Below are positions 40,301-55,600 of a DNA stretch of 64,000 bases, piece by piece. Under the pieces are notes generated by a model. It saw only the letters and a list, made by a program, of their open reading frames with translations. It searched no databases and was not told where the DNA came from. The translations under genes and the position numbers were made by a program. The DNA is from Heliocidaris tuberculata (Eukaryota; Echinodermata; Echinoidea; Camarodonta; Echinometridae). Position 1 is the stretch's first letter. Every line of letters starts with the position of its first letter. The stretch lies in contig CM046837.1 of the NCBI GenBank assembly GCA_025618425.1, forward strand, positions 26,531,793 through 26,595,792, read 5' to 3'.

Positions 40301-43300
40301 TTGAATGAAAAACCTATTAAAACATTGCCAACGCTTTCAAAGGGATTTTCAGACGAATCTTACATCTACTTGGCAGACTTGGATGCTTTATAACTTTCCA
40401 ACGCGAATAGGTTACAAGCTGAAAATACTGCCATGCTGTAGAACAGCGCACGTACAACCTCGTGGTGCAATTTGCAATCTCATACGATTAGTTAGTAGTG
40501 CGCAAGTCGGATTATAAGATGGCAAATCGAATGAAAAACCTATTAAAACATTGCCAACGCTTTCAAAGGGACTTTCAGACGGATTTTACATCTACTTTGC
40601 AGACTTGGATGCTTTTATAACTTTCCAACGCGAATAGGATAGAAGCTGAAAATACTGCCATGCTGTAGAAGAGCGCAAGTACAACATTTTGGTGCAATTT
40701 GCATCCTCATCTGATTAGTCAGTAGTCGCATTATAAGATTGCAAATCGAATGAAAGCCTAGTAATACATTGCCAACGCTTTTCATGGGATATTCAGACGA
40801 ATTTTACATTTATTTCATGAATAGGTTACAACCTGATATACTATCATGGTGAAGAGGAAAGCAAGTACACCATTATGGTGCAATTTTACATATATCTCAT
40901 GAATAGGATACAACCTGATATACTATCATGGTGAAGAGGAAAGCAAGTACAACATTTTGGTACAATTTGCAATTTCATATTATTAATTGGTAGTGCGCAA
41001 GTCGCATTATAAGATTGCGAATCGAATGAAAAACCTATTAAAACATGATTGCCAACGCTTTCAAAGGGATTTTCAGACGAATCTTACATCTACTTTGCAG
41101 ACTTGGATGCTTTATAACTTTCCAACGCGAATAGGATAGAAGCTGAAAATACTGCCATGCTGTAGAAGAGCGCAAGTACAACATTTTGGTGCAATTTGCA
41201 TCCTCATCTGATTAGTCAGTAGTCGCATTATAAGATTGCAAATCGAATGAAAGCCTAGTAATACATTGCCAACGCTTTTCATGGGACATTTAGACGAATT
41301 TTACATTTATCTCGTAAATAGGATACAACCTGAAAATACTATCATGGTGAAGAGGAAAGCAAGTACAACATTTTGGTGCAATTCGCAATCTCATACGATT
41401 AGTTAGTAGTGCGTAAGTCGCATTATAAGATTGCAAATCGAATGAAAGCCTAGTAATACATTGCCAACGCTTTTCATGGGACATTTAGACGAATTTTACA
41501 TTCATCTCGTGAATAGGATACAACCTGAAATACTATCATGGTGAAGAGGAAAGCAAGTACAACATTTTGGTGCAATTTGCAATTTCATGCTATTAATTAG
41601 TAGTGCGCAAGTCGTAATAAAAGATTACAAATCGAATCCAGGCCTGTTAAAACATTGCCAACGCTTTCAAAGGGTTATTCAGACGAATTTTACATTTATC
41701 TCGTGAATAGGATACAACCTGAAATACTATCATGGTGAAGAGGAAAGCAAGTACAACATTTTGGTGCAATTTGCAATTTCATACTATTAATTAGTAGTGC
41801 AAAAGTCGCGTTATAAGATTTCAAATTTGAATGAAAAACCTATTAAAACATTGCCAACGCTTTCAAAGGGATTTTCAGACGAATCTTACATCTACTTGGC
41901 AGACTTGGATGCTTTATAACTTTCCAACGCGAATAGGTTACAAGCTGAAAATACTGCCATGCTGTAAAGGAGCGCAAGTACAACATTTTGGCGCAATTTG
42001 CATCCTCATCTGATTAGTCAGTAGTCGCATTATAAGATTGCAAATCGAATGAAAGCCTAGTAATACATTGCGAACGCTTTTCATGGGACATTTAGACGAA
42101 TTTTACATTCATCTCGTAAATAGGATACAACCTGAAATAGCATGGTAGCATGATAGCATGATAGCATGGTGAAGAGGAAAGCAAGTACAACATTTTGGTG
42201 CAACTTGCAATTTCATACTATTAATTGGTAGTGCGCAAGTCGCATTATAAGATTGCAAATCGAAGCCAGGCCTGTTAAAACATTGCCAACGATTTCAAAA
42301 GGACATTTAGACGAATTTTACATTCATCTCGTGAATAGTATACAACCTGAAATACTATCATGGTGAAGAGGAAAGCAGGTACAACATTATGGTGCAATTT
42401 ACAATTTCATACTATTAATTGGTAGTGGGCAAGTCGCATTATAAGATTGCAAATCGAATGAAAAACCTATTAAAACATTGCCAACGCTTTCAAAGGGATT
42501 TTCAGACGAATCTTACATCTACTTGGCAGACTTGGATGCTTTATAACTTTCCAACGCGAATAGGTTACAAGCTGAAAATACTGCCATGCTGTAGAACAGC
42601 GCACGTACAAACTCGTGGTACAATTTGCAATCTCATCAGATTAGTTAGAAGTGCGTAAGTCGCATTATAAGATTGCAAATCGAATGAAAGCCTAGTAATA
42701 CATTGCCAACGCTTTTCATAGGACATTTAGACGAATTTTACATTCATCTCGTGAATAGGATACAACCTGAAAATACTACCATACTGAAGAAGAGCGCAAG
42801 TACAACCTCGTGGTGCAATTTGCAATCTCATACGATTAGTTAGTAGTGCGTAAGTCGCATTATAAGATTGCAAATCGAATGAAAGCCTAGTAATACATTG
42901 CCAACGCTTTTCATAGGACATTTAGACGAATTTTACATTCATCTCGTGAATAGGATACAACCTGAAAATACTACCATACTGAAGAAGAGCGCAAGTACAA
43001 CCTCGTGGTGCAATTTGCAATCTCATACGATTAGTCAGTAGTGCGCAAGTTGCATTATAAGATTGCAAATCGAATGAAAGCCTAGTAATACATTGCCAAC
43101 GCTTTTCATGGGACATTTAGACGAATTTTACATTTATCTCGTGAATAGGATACAACCTAAAAATACTATCATGGTGAAGAGGAAAGCAAGTAAAACATTT
43201 TGGTACAATTTGCAATCTCATACTATTAGTTAGTAGTGCGTAAGTCGCATTATAAGATTGCAAATCGAATGAAAGCCTAGTAATACATTGCCAACGCTTT

Positions 43301-46300
43301 TCATGGGACATTTAGACGAATTTTACATTCATCTCGTGAATAGGATACAACCTGAAATACTATCATGGTGAAGAGGAAAGCAAGTACAACATTTTGGTGC
43401 AATTTGCAATTTCATGCTATTAATTAGTAGTGCGCAAGTCGTAATATAAGATTGGAACTCGAATCCAGGCTTTTTTAAACATTGCCAACGCTTTCAAAGG
43501 GACATTCAGACGGATTTTACATTTATCTCATGAATAGGATACAACCTGAAATACTATCATGGTGAAGAGGAAAGCAAGTACAACATTTTGGTGCAATTAG
43601 CAATTTCATATTATTAATTAGTAGTGCGCAAGTCGGATTATAAGATGGCAAATCGAATGAAAAACCTATTAAAACATTGCCAACGCTTTCAAAGGGACTT
43701 TCAGACGGATTTTACATCTACTTTGCAGACTTGGATGCTTTTATAACTTTCCAACGCGAATAGGATAGAAGCTGAAAATACTGCCATCCTGTAGAAGAGC
43801 GCAAGTACAACATTTTGGTGCAATTTGCATCCTCATCTGATTAGTCAGTAGTCGCATTATAAGATTACAAATCGAATGAAAGCCTAGTAATACATTGCCA
43901 ACGCTTTTCATGGGACATTTAGACGAATTTTACATTTATCTTATGAATAGGATACAACCTGAATACTATCATGGTGAAGAGGAAAGCAAGTACAACATTA
44001 TGGTGCCATTTGCAATTTGCATCCTCATCTGATTAGTCAGTAGTCGCATTACAAAATTGCAAATCGAATGAAAGCCTAGTAATACATTGCCAACGCTTTT
44101 CATGGGACATTTAGACGAATTTTACATTCATCTCGTAAATAGGATACAACCTGAAATAGCATGGTAGCATGATAGCATGATAGCATGGTGAAGAGGAAAG
44201 CAAGTACAACATTTTGGTGCAACTTGCAATTTCATACTATTAATTGGTAGTGCGCAAGTCGCATTATAAGATTGCAAATCGAATCCAGGCCTGTTAAAAC
44301 ATTGCCAACGTTTTCAAAAGGACATTTAGACGAATTTTACATTCATCTCGTGAATAGGATACAACCTGAAATACTATCATGGTGAAGAGGAAAGCAGGTA
44401 CAACATTATGGTGCAATTTGCAATTTCATACTATTAATTGGTAGTGCGCAAGTCGCATTATAAGATTACAAATCGAATGAAAAACCTATTAAAACATGAT
44501 TGCCAACGCTTTAAAAGGGACTTTCAGACGAATTTTACATCTACTTTGCAGACTTGGATGCTTTATAACTTTCCAACGCGAATAGGTTACAAGCTGAAAA
44601 TACTACCATGCTGTAGAAGAGCGCAAGTACAACCTCGTGGTGCAATTCGCAATCTCATACGATTAGTTAGTAGTGGTAAATCGCATTATAAGATTGCAAA
44701 TCGAATGATAGCCTAGTAATACATTGCCAAGGCTTTTCATGGGACATTTAGACGAATTTTACATTCATCTCGTGAATAGGATACAACCTGAAATACTATC
44801 ATGGTGAAGAGGAAAGCAAGTACAACATTTTGGTGCAATTAGCAATTTCATATTATTAATTAGTAGTGCGCAAGTCGGATTATAAGATGGCAAATCGAAT
44901 GAAAAACCTATTAAAACATTGCCAACGCTTTCAAAGGGACTTTCAGACGGATTTTACATCTACTTTGCAGACTTGGATGCTTTTATAACTTTCCAACGCG
45001 AATAGGATAGAAGCTGAAAATACTGCCATGCTGTAGAAGAGCGCAAGTACAACATTTTGGTGCAATTTGCATCCTCATCTGATTAGTCAGTAGTCGCATT
45101 ATAAGATTGCAAATCGAATGAAAGCCTAGTAATACATTGCCAACGCTTTTCATGGGACATTTAGACGAATTTTACATTTATCTCGTAAATAGGATACAAC
45201 CTGAAAATACTATCATGGTGAAGAGGAAAGCAAGTACAACATTTTGGTGCAATTCGCAATCTCATACGATTAGTTAGTAGTGCGTAAGTCGCATTATAAG
45301 ATTGCAAATCGAATGAAAGCCTAGTAATACATTGCCAACGCTTTTCATGGGACATTTAGACGAATTTTACATTCATCTCGTGAATAGGATACAACCTGAA
45401 ATACTATCATGGTGAAGAGGAAAGCAAGTACAACATTTTGGTGCAATTTGCAATTTCATGCTATTAATTAGTAGTGCGCAAGTCGTAATAAAAGATTACA
45501 AATCGAATCCAGGCCTGTTAAAACATTGCCAACGCTTTCAAAGGGTTATTCAGACGAATTTTACATTTATCTCGTGAATAGGATACAACCTGAAATACTA
45601 TCATGGTGAAGAGGAAAGCAAGTACAACATTTTGGTGCAATTTGCAATTTCATACTATTAATTAGTAGTGCAAAAGTCGCGTTATAAGATTTCAAATTTG
45701 AATGAAAAACCTATTAAAACATTGCCAACGCTTTCAAAGTTATTTTCAGACGAATCTTACATCTACTTGGCAGACTTGGATGCTTTATAACTTTCCAACG
45801 CGAATAGGTTACAAGCTGAAAATACTGCCATGCTGTAGAAGAGCGCAAGTACAACATTTTGGCGCAATTTGCATCCTCATCTGATTAGTCAGTAGTCGCA
45901 TTATAAGATTGCAAATCGAATGAAAGCCTAGTAATACATTGCGAACGCTTTTCATGGGACATTTAGACGAATTTTACATTCATCTCGTAAATAGGATACA
46001 ACCTGAAATAGCATGGTAGCATGATAGCATGATAGCATGGTGAAGAGGAAAGCAAGTACAACATTTTGGTGCAACTTGCAATTTCATACTATTAATTGGT
46101 AGTGCGCAAGTCGCATTATAAGATTGCAAATCGAAGCCAGGCCTGTTAAAACATTGCCAACGATTTCAAAAGGACATTTAGACGAATTTTACATTCATCT
46201 CGTGAATAGTATACAACCTGAAATACTATCATGGTGAAGAGGAAAGCAGGTACAACATTATGGTGCAATTTACAATTTCATACTATTAATTGGTAGTGGG

Positions 46301-49300
46301 CAAGTCGCATTATAAGATTGCAAATCGAATGAAAAACCTATTAAAACATTGCCAACGCTTTCAAAGGGATTTTCAGACGAATCTTACATCTACTTGGCAG
46401 ACTTGGATGCTTTATAACTTTCCAACGCGAATAGGTTACAAGCTGAAAATACTGCCATGCTGTAGAACAGCGCACGTACAAACTCGTGGTACAATTTGCA
46501 ATCTCATCAGATTAGTTAGTAGTGCGTAAGTCGCATTATAAGATTGCAAATCGAATGAAAGCCTAGTAATACATTGCCAACGCTTTTCATAGGACATTTA
46601 GACGAATTTTACATTCATCTCGTGAATAGGATACAACCTGAAAATACTACCATACTGAAGAAGAGCGCAAGTACAACCTCGTGGTGCAATTTGCAATCTC
46701 ATACGATTAGTTAGTAGTGCGTAAGTCGCATTATAAGATTGCAAATCGAATGAAAGCCTAGTAATACATTGCCAACGCTTTTCATAGGACATTTAGACGA
46801 ATTTTACATTCATCTCGTGAATAGGATACAACCTGAAAATACTACCATACTGAAGAAGAGCGCAAGTACAACCTCGTGGTGCAATTTGCAATCTCATACG
46901 ATTAGTCAGTAGTGCGCAAGTTGCATTATAAGATTGCAAATCGAATGAAAGCCTAGTAATACATTGCCAACGCTTTTCATGGGACATTTAGACGAATTTT
47001 ACATTTATCTCGTGAATAGGATACAACCTAAAAATACTATCATGGTGAAGAGGAAAGCAAGTAAAACATTTTGGTACAATTTGCAATCTCATACTATTAG
47101 TTAGTAGTGCGTAAGTCGCATTATAAGATTGCAAATCGAATGAAAGCCTAGTAATACATTGCCAACGCTTTTCATGGGACATTTAGACGAATTTTACATT
47201 CATCTCGTGAATAGGATACAACCTGAAATACTATCATGGTGAAGAGGAAAGCAAGTACAACATTTTGGTGCAATTTGCAATTTCATGCTATTAATTAGTA
47301 GTGCGCAAGTCGTAATATAAGATTGGAACTCGAATCCAGGCTTTTTTAAACATTGCCAACGCTTTCAAAGGGACATTCAGACGGATTTTACATTTATCTC
47401 ATGAATAGGATACAACCTGAAATACTATCATGGTGAAGAGGAAAGCAAGTACAACATTTTGGTGCAATTAGCAATTTCATATTATTAATTAGTAGTGCGC
47501 AAGTCGGATTATAAGATGGCAAATCGAATGAAAAACCTATTAAAACATTGCCAACGCTTTCAAAGGGACTTTCAGACGGATTTTACATCTACTTTGCAGA
47601 CTTGGATGCTTTTATAACTTTCCAACGCGAATAGGATAGAAGCTGAAAATACTGCCATGCTGTAGAAGAGCGCAAGTACAACATTTTGGTGCAATTTGCA
47701 TCCTCATCTGATTAGTCAGTAGTCGCATTATAAGATTGCAAATCGAATGAAAGCCTAGTAATACATTGCCAACGCTTTTCATGGGACATTTAGACGAATT
47801 TTACATTTATCTCGTGAATAGGATACAACCTAAAAATACTATCATGGTGAAGAGGAAAGCAAGTAAAACATTTTGGTACAATTTGCAATCTCATACTATT
47901 TATAAGATTGCAAATCGAATGAAAGCCTAGTTAATACATTGCCAACGCTTTTCATGGGACATTTAGACGAATTTTACATTCATCTCGTAAATAGGATACA
48001 ACCTGAAATACTATCATGGTATAAGATTGCAAATAGAATGAAAGCCTAGTTAATAAATTGCCAACGCTTTTCATGGGACATTTAGACGAATTTTACATTC
48101 ATCTCGTAAATAGGATACAACCTGAAAATACTATCATGGTGAAGAGGAAAGCAAGTACAACATTTTGGTGCAATTCGCAATCTCATACGATTAGTTAGTA
48201 GTGCGTAAGTCGCATTATAAGATTGCAAATCGAATGAAAGCCTAGTAATACATTGCCAACGCTTTTCATGGGACATTTAGACGAATTTTACATTCATCTC
48301 GTGAATAGGATACAACCTGAAATACTATCATGGTGAAGAGGAAAGCAAGTACAACATTTTGGTGCAATTTGCAATTTCATGCTATTAATTAGTAGTGCGC
48401 AAGTCGTAATATAAGATTGGAACTCGAATCCAGGCTTTTTTAAACATTGCCAACGCTTTCAAAGGGACATTCAGACGGATTTTACATTTATCTCATGAAT
48501 AGGATACAACCTGAAATACTATCATGGTGAAGAGGAAAGCAAGTACAACATTTTGGTGCAATTTGCAATTTCATACTATTAATTAGTAGTGCAAAAGTCG
48601 CGTTATAAGATTGCAAATTTGAATGAAAAACCTATTAAAACATTGCCAACGCTTTCAAAGGGATTTTCAGACGAATCTTACATCTACTTGGCAGACTTGG
48701 ATGCTTTATAACTTTCCAACGCGAATAGGTTACAAGCTGAAAATACTGCCATGCTGTAGAACAGCGCACGTACAACCTCGTGGTGCAATTTGCAATCTCA
48801 TACGATTAGTTAGTAGTGCGCAAGTCGGATTATAAGATGGCAAATCGAATGAAAAACCTATTAAAACATTGCCAACGCTTTCAAAGGGACTTTCAGACGG
48901 ATTTTACATCTACTTTGCAGACTTGGATGCTTTTATAACTTTCCAACGCGAATAGGATAGAAGCTGAAAATACTGCCATGCTGTAGAAGAGCGCAAGTAC
49001 AACATTTTGGTGCAATTTGCATCCTCATCTGATTAGTCAGTAGTCGCATTATAAGATTGCAAATCGAATGAAAGCCTAGTAATACATTGCCAACGCTTTT
49101 CATGGGATATTCAGACGAATTTTACATTTATTTCATGAATAGGTTACAACCTGATATACTATCATGGTGAAGAGGAAAGCAAGTACACCATTATGGTGCA
49201 ATTTTACATATATCTCATGAATAGGATACAACCTGATATACTATCATGGTGAAGAGGAAAGCAAGTACAACATTTTGGTACAATTTGCAATTTCATACTA

Positions 49301-52300
49301 TTAATTGGTAGTGCGCAAGTCGCATTATAAGATTGCGAATCGAATGAAAAACCTATTAAAACATGATTGCCAACGCTTTCAAAGGGATTTTCAGACGAAT
49401 CTTACATCTACTTGGCAGACTTGGATGCTTTATAACTTTCCAACGCGAATAGGATAGAAGCTGAAAATACTGCCATGCTGTAGAAGAGCGCAAGTACAAC
49501 ATTTTGGTGCAATTTGCATCCTCATCTGATTAGTCAGTAGTCGCATTATAAGATTGCAAATCGAATGAAAGCCTAGTAATACATTGCCAACGCTTTTCAT
49601 GGGACATTTAGACGAATTTTACATTTATCTCGTGAATAGGATACAACCTGAAAATACTATCATGGTGAAGAGGAAAGCAAGTACAACATTTTGGTGCAAT
49701 TCGCAATCTCATACGATTAGTTAGTAGTGCGTAAGTCGCATTATAAGATTGCAAATCGAATGAAAGCCTAGTAATACATTGCCAACGCTTTTCATGGGAC
49801 ATTTAGACGAATTTTACATTCATCTCGTGAATAGGATACAACCTGAAATACTATCATGGTGAAGAGGAAAGCAAGTACAACATTTTGGTGCAATTTGCAA
49901 TTTCATGCTATTAATTAGTAGTGCGCAAGTCGTAATAAAAGATTACAAATCGAATCCAGGCCTGTTAAAACATTGCCAACGCTTTCAAAGGGACATTCAG
50001 ACGAATTTTACATTTATCTCGTGAATAGGATACAACCTGAAATACTATCATGGTGAAGAGGAAAGCAAGTACAACATTTTGGTGCAATTTGCAATTTCAT
50101 ACTATTAATTAGTAGTGCAAAAGTCGCGTTATAAGATTTCAAATTTGAATGAAAAACCTATTAAAACATTGCCAACGCTTTCAAAGTGATTTTCAGACGA
50201 ATCTTACATCTACTTGGCAGACTTGGATGCTTTATAACTTTCCAACGCGAATAGGTTACAAGCTGAAAATACTGCCATGCTGTAAAGGAGCGCAAGTACA
50301 ACATTTTGGCGCAATTTGCATCCTCATCTGATTAGTCAGTAGTCGCATTATAAGATTGCAAATCGAATGAAAGCCTAGTAATACATTGCGAACGCTTTTC
50401 ATGGGACATTTAGACGAATTTTACATTCATCTCGTAAATAGGATACAACCTGAAATAGCATGGTAGCATGATAGCATGATAGCATGGTGAAGAGGAAAGC
50501 AAGTACAACATTTTGGTGCAACTTGCAATTTCATACTATTAATTGGTAGTGCGCAAGTCGCATTATAAGATTGCAAATCGAAGCCAGGCCTGTTAAAACA
50601 TTGCCAACGATTTCAAAAGGACATTTAGACGAATTTTACATTCATCTCGTGAATAGTATACAACCTGAAATACTATCATGGTGAAGAGGAAAGCAGGTAC
50701 AACATTATGGTGCAATTTACAATTTCATACTATTAATTGGTAGTGGGCAAGTCGCATTATAAGATTGCAAATCGAATGAAAAACCTATTAAAACATGATT
50801 GCCAACGCTTTCAAAGGGATTTTCAGACGAATCTTACATCTACTTGGCAGACTTGGATGCTTTATAACTTTCCAACGCGAATAGGTTACAAGCTGAAAAT
50901 ACTGCCATGCTGTAGAACAGCGCACGTACAAACTCGTGGTACAATTTGCAATCTCATCAGATTAGTTAGTAGTGCGTAAGTCGCATTATAAGATTGCAAA
51001 TCGAATGAAAGCCTAGTAATACATTGCCAACGCTTTTCATAGGACATTTAGACGAATTTTACATTCATCTCGTGAATAGGATACAACCTGAAAATACTAC
51101 CATACTGAAGAAGAGCGCAAGTACAACCTCGTGGTGCAATTTGCAATCTCATACGATTAGTTAGTAGTGCGTAAGTCGCATTATAAGATTGCAAATCGAA
51201 TGAAAGCCTAGTAATACATTGCCAACGCTTTTCATAGGACATTTAGACGAATTTTACATTCATCTCGTGAATAGGATACAACCTGAAAATACTACCATAC
51301 TGAAGAAGAGCGCAAGTACAACCTCGTGGTGCAATTTGCAATCTCATACGATTAGTCAGTAGTGCGCAAGTTGCATTATAAGATTGCAAATCGAATGAAA
51401 GCCTAGTAATACATTGCCAACGCTTTTCATGGGACATTTAGACGAATTTTACATTTATCTCGTGAATAGGATACAACCTAAAAATACTATCATGGTGAAG
51501 AGGAAAGCAAGTAAAACATTTTGGTACAATTTGCAATCTCATACTATTAGTTAGTAGTGCGTAAGTCGCATTATAAGATTGCAAATCGAATGAAAGCCTA
51601 GTAATACATTGCCAACGCTTTTCATGGGACATTTAGACGAATTTTACATTCATCTCGTGAATAGGATACAACCTGAAATACTATCATGGTGAAGAGGAAA
51701 GCAAGTACAACATTTTGGTGCAATTTGCAATTTCATGCTATTAATTAGTAGTGCGCAAGTCGTAATATAAGATTGGAACTCGAATCCAGGCTTTTTTAAA
51801 CATTGCCAACGCTTTCAAAGGGACATTCAGACGGATTTTACATTTATCTCATGAATAGGATACAACCTGAAATACTATCATGGTGAAGAGGAAAGCAAGT
51901 ACAACATTTTGGTGCAATTAGCAATTTCATATTATTAATTAGTAGTGCGCAAGTCGGATTATAAGATGGCAAATCGAATGAAAAACCTATTAAAACATTG
52001 CCAACGCTTTCAAAGGGACTTTCAGACGGATTTTACATCTACTTTGCAGACTTGGATGCTTTTATAACTTTCCAACGCGAATAGGATAGAAGCTGAAAAT
52101 ACTGCCATGCTGTAGAAGAGCGCAAGTACAACATTTTGGTGCAATTTGCATCCTCATCTGATTAGTCAGTAGTCGCATTATAAGATTACAAATCGAATGA
52201 AAGCCTAGTAATACATTGCCAACGCTTTTCATGGGACATTTAGACGAATTTTACATTTATCTTATGAATAGGATACAACCTGATATACTATCATGGTGAA

Positions 52301-55300
52301 GAGGAAAGCAAGTACAACATTATGGTGCCATTTGCAATTTGCATCCTCATCTGATTAGTCAGTAGTCGCATTACAAAATTGCAAATCGAATGAAAGCCTA
52401 GTAATACATTGCCAACGCTTTTCATGGGACATTTAGACGAATTTTACATTCATCTCGTAAATAGGATACAACCTGAAATAGCATGGTAGCATGATAGCAT
52501 GATAGCATGGTGAAGAGGAAAGCAAGTACAACATTTTGGTGCAACTTGCAATTTCATACTATTAATTGGTAGTGCGCAAGTCGCATTATAAGATTGCAAA
52601 TCGAATCCAGGCCTGTTAAAACATTGCCAACGTTTTCAAAAGGACATTTAGACGAATTTTACATTCATCTCGTGAATAGGATACAACCTGAAATACTATC
52701 ATGGTGAAGAGGAAAGCAGGTACAACATTATGGTGCAATTTGCAATTTCATACTATTAATTGGTAGTGCGCAAGTCGCATTATAAGATTACAAATCGAAT
52801 GAAAAACCTATTAAAACATGATTGCCAACGCTTTAAAAGGGACTTTCAGACGAATTTTACATCTACTTTGCAGACTTGGATGCTTTATAACTTTCCAACG
52901 CGAATAGGTTACAAGCTGAAAATACTACCATGCTGTAGAAGAGCGCAAGTACAACCTCGTGGTGCAATTCGCAATCTCATACGATTAGTTAGTAGTGGTA
53001 AATCGCATTATAAGATTGCAAATCGAATGATAACCTAGTAATACATTGCCAACGCTTTTCATGGGACATTTAGACGAATTTTACATTCATCTCGTGAATA
53101 GGATACAACCTGAAATACTATCATGGTGAAGAGGAAAGCAAGTACAACATTTTGGTGCAATTAGCAATTTCATATTATTAATTAGTAGTGCGCAAGTCGG
53201 ATTATAAGATGGCAAATCGAATGAAAAACCTATTAAAACATTGCCAACGCTTTCAAAGGGACTTTCAGACGGATTTTACATCTACTTTGCAGACTTGGAT
53301 GCTTTTATAACTTTCCAACGCGAATAGGATAGAAGCTGAAAATACTGCCATGCTGTAGAAGAGCGCAAGTACAACATTTTGGTGCAATTTGCATCCTCAT
53401 CTGATTAGTCAGTAGTCGCATTATAAGATTGCAAATCGAATGAAAGCCTAGTAATACATTGCCAACGCTTTTCATGGGACATTTAGACGAATTTTACATT
53501 TATCTCGTAAATAGGATACAACCTGAAAATACTATCATGGTGAAGAGGAAAGCAAGTACAACATTTTGGTGCAATTCGCAATCTCATACGATTAGTTAGT
53601 AGTGCGTAAGTCGCATTATAAGATTGCAAATCGAATGAAAGCCTAGTAATACATTGCCAACGCTTTTCATGGGACATTTAGACGAATTTTACATTCATCT
53701 CGTGAATAGGATACAACCTGAAATACTATCATGGTGAAGAGGAAAGCAAGTACAACATTTTGGTGCAATTTGCAATTTCATGCTATTAATTAGTAGTGCG
53801 CAAGTCGTAATAAAAGATTACAAATCGAATCCAGGCCTGTTAAAACATTGCCAACGCTTTCAAAGGGTTATTCAGACGAATTTTACATTTATCTCGTGAA
53901 TAGGATACAACCTGAAATACTATCATGGTGAAGAGGAAAGCAAGTACAACATTTTGGTGCAATTTGCAATTTCATACTATTAATTAGTAGTGCAAAAGTC
54001 GCGTTATAAGATTTCAAATTTGAATGAAAAACCTATTAAAACATTGCCAACGCTTTCAAAGGGATTTTCAGACGAATCTTACATCTACTTGGCAGACTTG
54101 GATGCTTTATAACTTTCCAACGCGAATAGGTTACAAGCTGAAAATACTGCCATGCTGTAAAGGAGCGCAAGTACAACATTTTGGCGCAATTTGCATCCTC
54201 ATCTGATTAGTCAGTAGTCGCATTATAAGATTGCAAATCGAATGAAAGCCTAGTAATACATTGCGAACGCTTTTCATGGGACATTTAGACGAATTTTACA
54301 TTCATCTCGTAAATAGGATACAACCTGAAATAGCATGGTAGCATGATAGCATGATAGCATGGTGAAGAGGAAAGCAAGTACAACATTTTGGTGCAACTTG
54401 CAATTTCATACTATTAATTGGTAGTGCGCAAGTCGCATTATAAGATTGCAAATCGAAGCCAGGCCTGTTAAAACATTGCCAACGATTTCAAAAGGACATT
54501 TAGACGAATTTTACATTCATCTCGTGAATAGTATACAACCTGAAATACTATCATGGTGAAGAGGAAAGCAGGTACAACATTATGGTGCAATTTACAATTT
54601 CATACTATTAATTGGTAGTGGGCAAGTCGCATTATAAGATTGCGAATCGAATGAAAAACCTATTAAAACATGATTGCCAACGCTTTCAAAGGGATTTTCA
54701 GACGAATCTTACATCTACTTGGCAGACTTGGATGCTTTATAACTTTCCAACGCGAATAGGTTACAAGCTGAAAATACTGCCATGCTGTAGAACAGCGCAC
54801 GTACAAACTCGTGGTACAATTTGCAATCTCATCAGATTAGTTAGTAGTGCGTAAGTCGCATTATAAGATTGCAAATCGAATGAAAGCCTAGTAATACATT
54901 GCCAACGCTTTTCATAGGACATTTAGACGAATTTTACATTCATCTCGTGAATAGGATACAACCTGAAAATACTACCATACTGAAGAAGAGCGCAAGTACA
55001 ACCTCGTGGTGCAATTTGCAATCTCATACGATTAGTTAGTAGTGCGTAAGTCGCATTATAAGATTGCAAATCGAATGAAAGCCTAGTAATACATTGCCAA
55101 CGCTTTTCATAGGACATTTAGACGAATTTTACATTCATCTCGTGAATAGGATACAACCTGAAAATACTACCATACTGAAGAAGAGCGCAAGTACAACCTC
55201 GTGGTGCAATTTGCAATCTCATACGATTAGTCAGTAGTGCGCAAGTTGCATTATAAGATTGCAAATCGAATGAAAGCCTAGTAATACATTGCCAACGCTT

Positions 55301-55600
55301 TTCATGGGACATTTAGACGAATTTTACATTTATCTCGTGAATAGGATACAACCTAAAAATACTATCATGGTGAAGAGGAAAGCAAGTACAACATTTTGGT
55401 ACAATTTGCAATCTCATACTATTAGTTAGTAGTGCGTAAGTCGCATTATAAGATTGCAAATCGAATGAAAGCCTAGTAATACATTGCCAACGCTTTTCAT
55501 GGGACATTTAGACGAATTTTACATTCATCTCGTGAATAGGATACAACCTGAAATACTATCATGGTGAAGAGGAAAGCAAGTACAACATTTTGGTGCAATT
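30490..55600 (+). repeat. Super-HOR of about 8.3-8.9 kb, three copies
   Basis: The block at about 30490-36425 recurs at 39417-45350 with a constant offset of 8,927 bp, checked at 30837, 31378, 32363, 32904, 33492, 33800 and 34190 and 1 bp less at 35512 and 36235. The block from 39764 to about 47180 recurs from 48082 to about 55500 with offsets of 8,318 rising to 8,325 bp, checked at more than ten landmarks. The three super-units therefore start near 30490, 39417 and 47735. The first is longer because it holds an extra segment around 36430-37040 and a different right half (doublet rather than triplet of 195-bp monomers). Confidence 0.82.
33800..34384. repeat. Three consecutive exact 195-bp type A monomers
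   Basis: These three monomers are each exactly 195 bp, and each minus-strand frame is a 64-codon ORF (MSHEKRW or MSYEKRW at the start) whose TAA stop abuts the next ATG. The intact frame depends on the form GAAAATACTA; the many monomers reading GAAATACTA are one base shorter and out of frame. The protein has no recognisable motif. I treat the frame as a property of the satellite, since 195 is divisible by three, and not as a gene. The same triplet occurs at 42727-43311, 46598-47182, 51048-51632, 54923-55507 and 58795-59379. Only a doublet is present at 11069-11458, 13070-13459, 17435-17824, 27241-27630 and 38290-38679. Confidence 0.85.
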
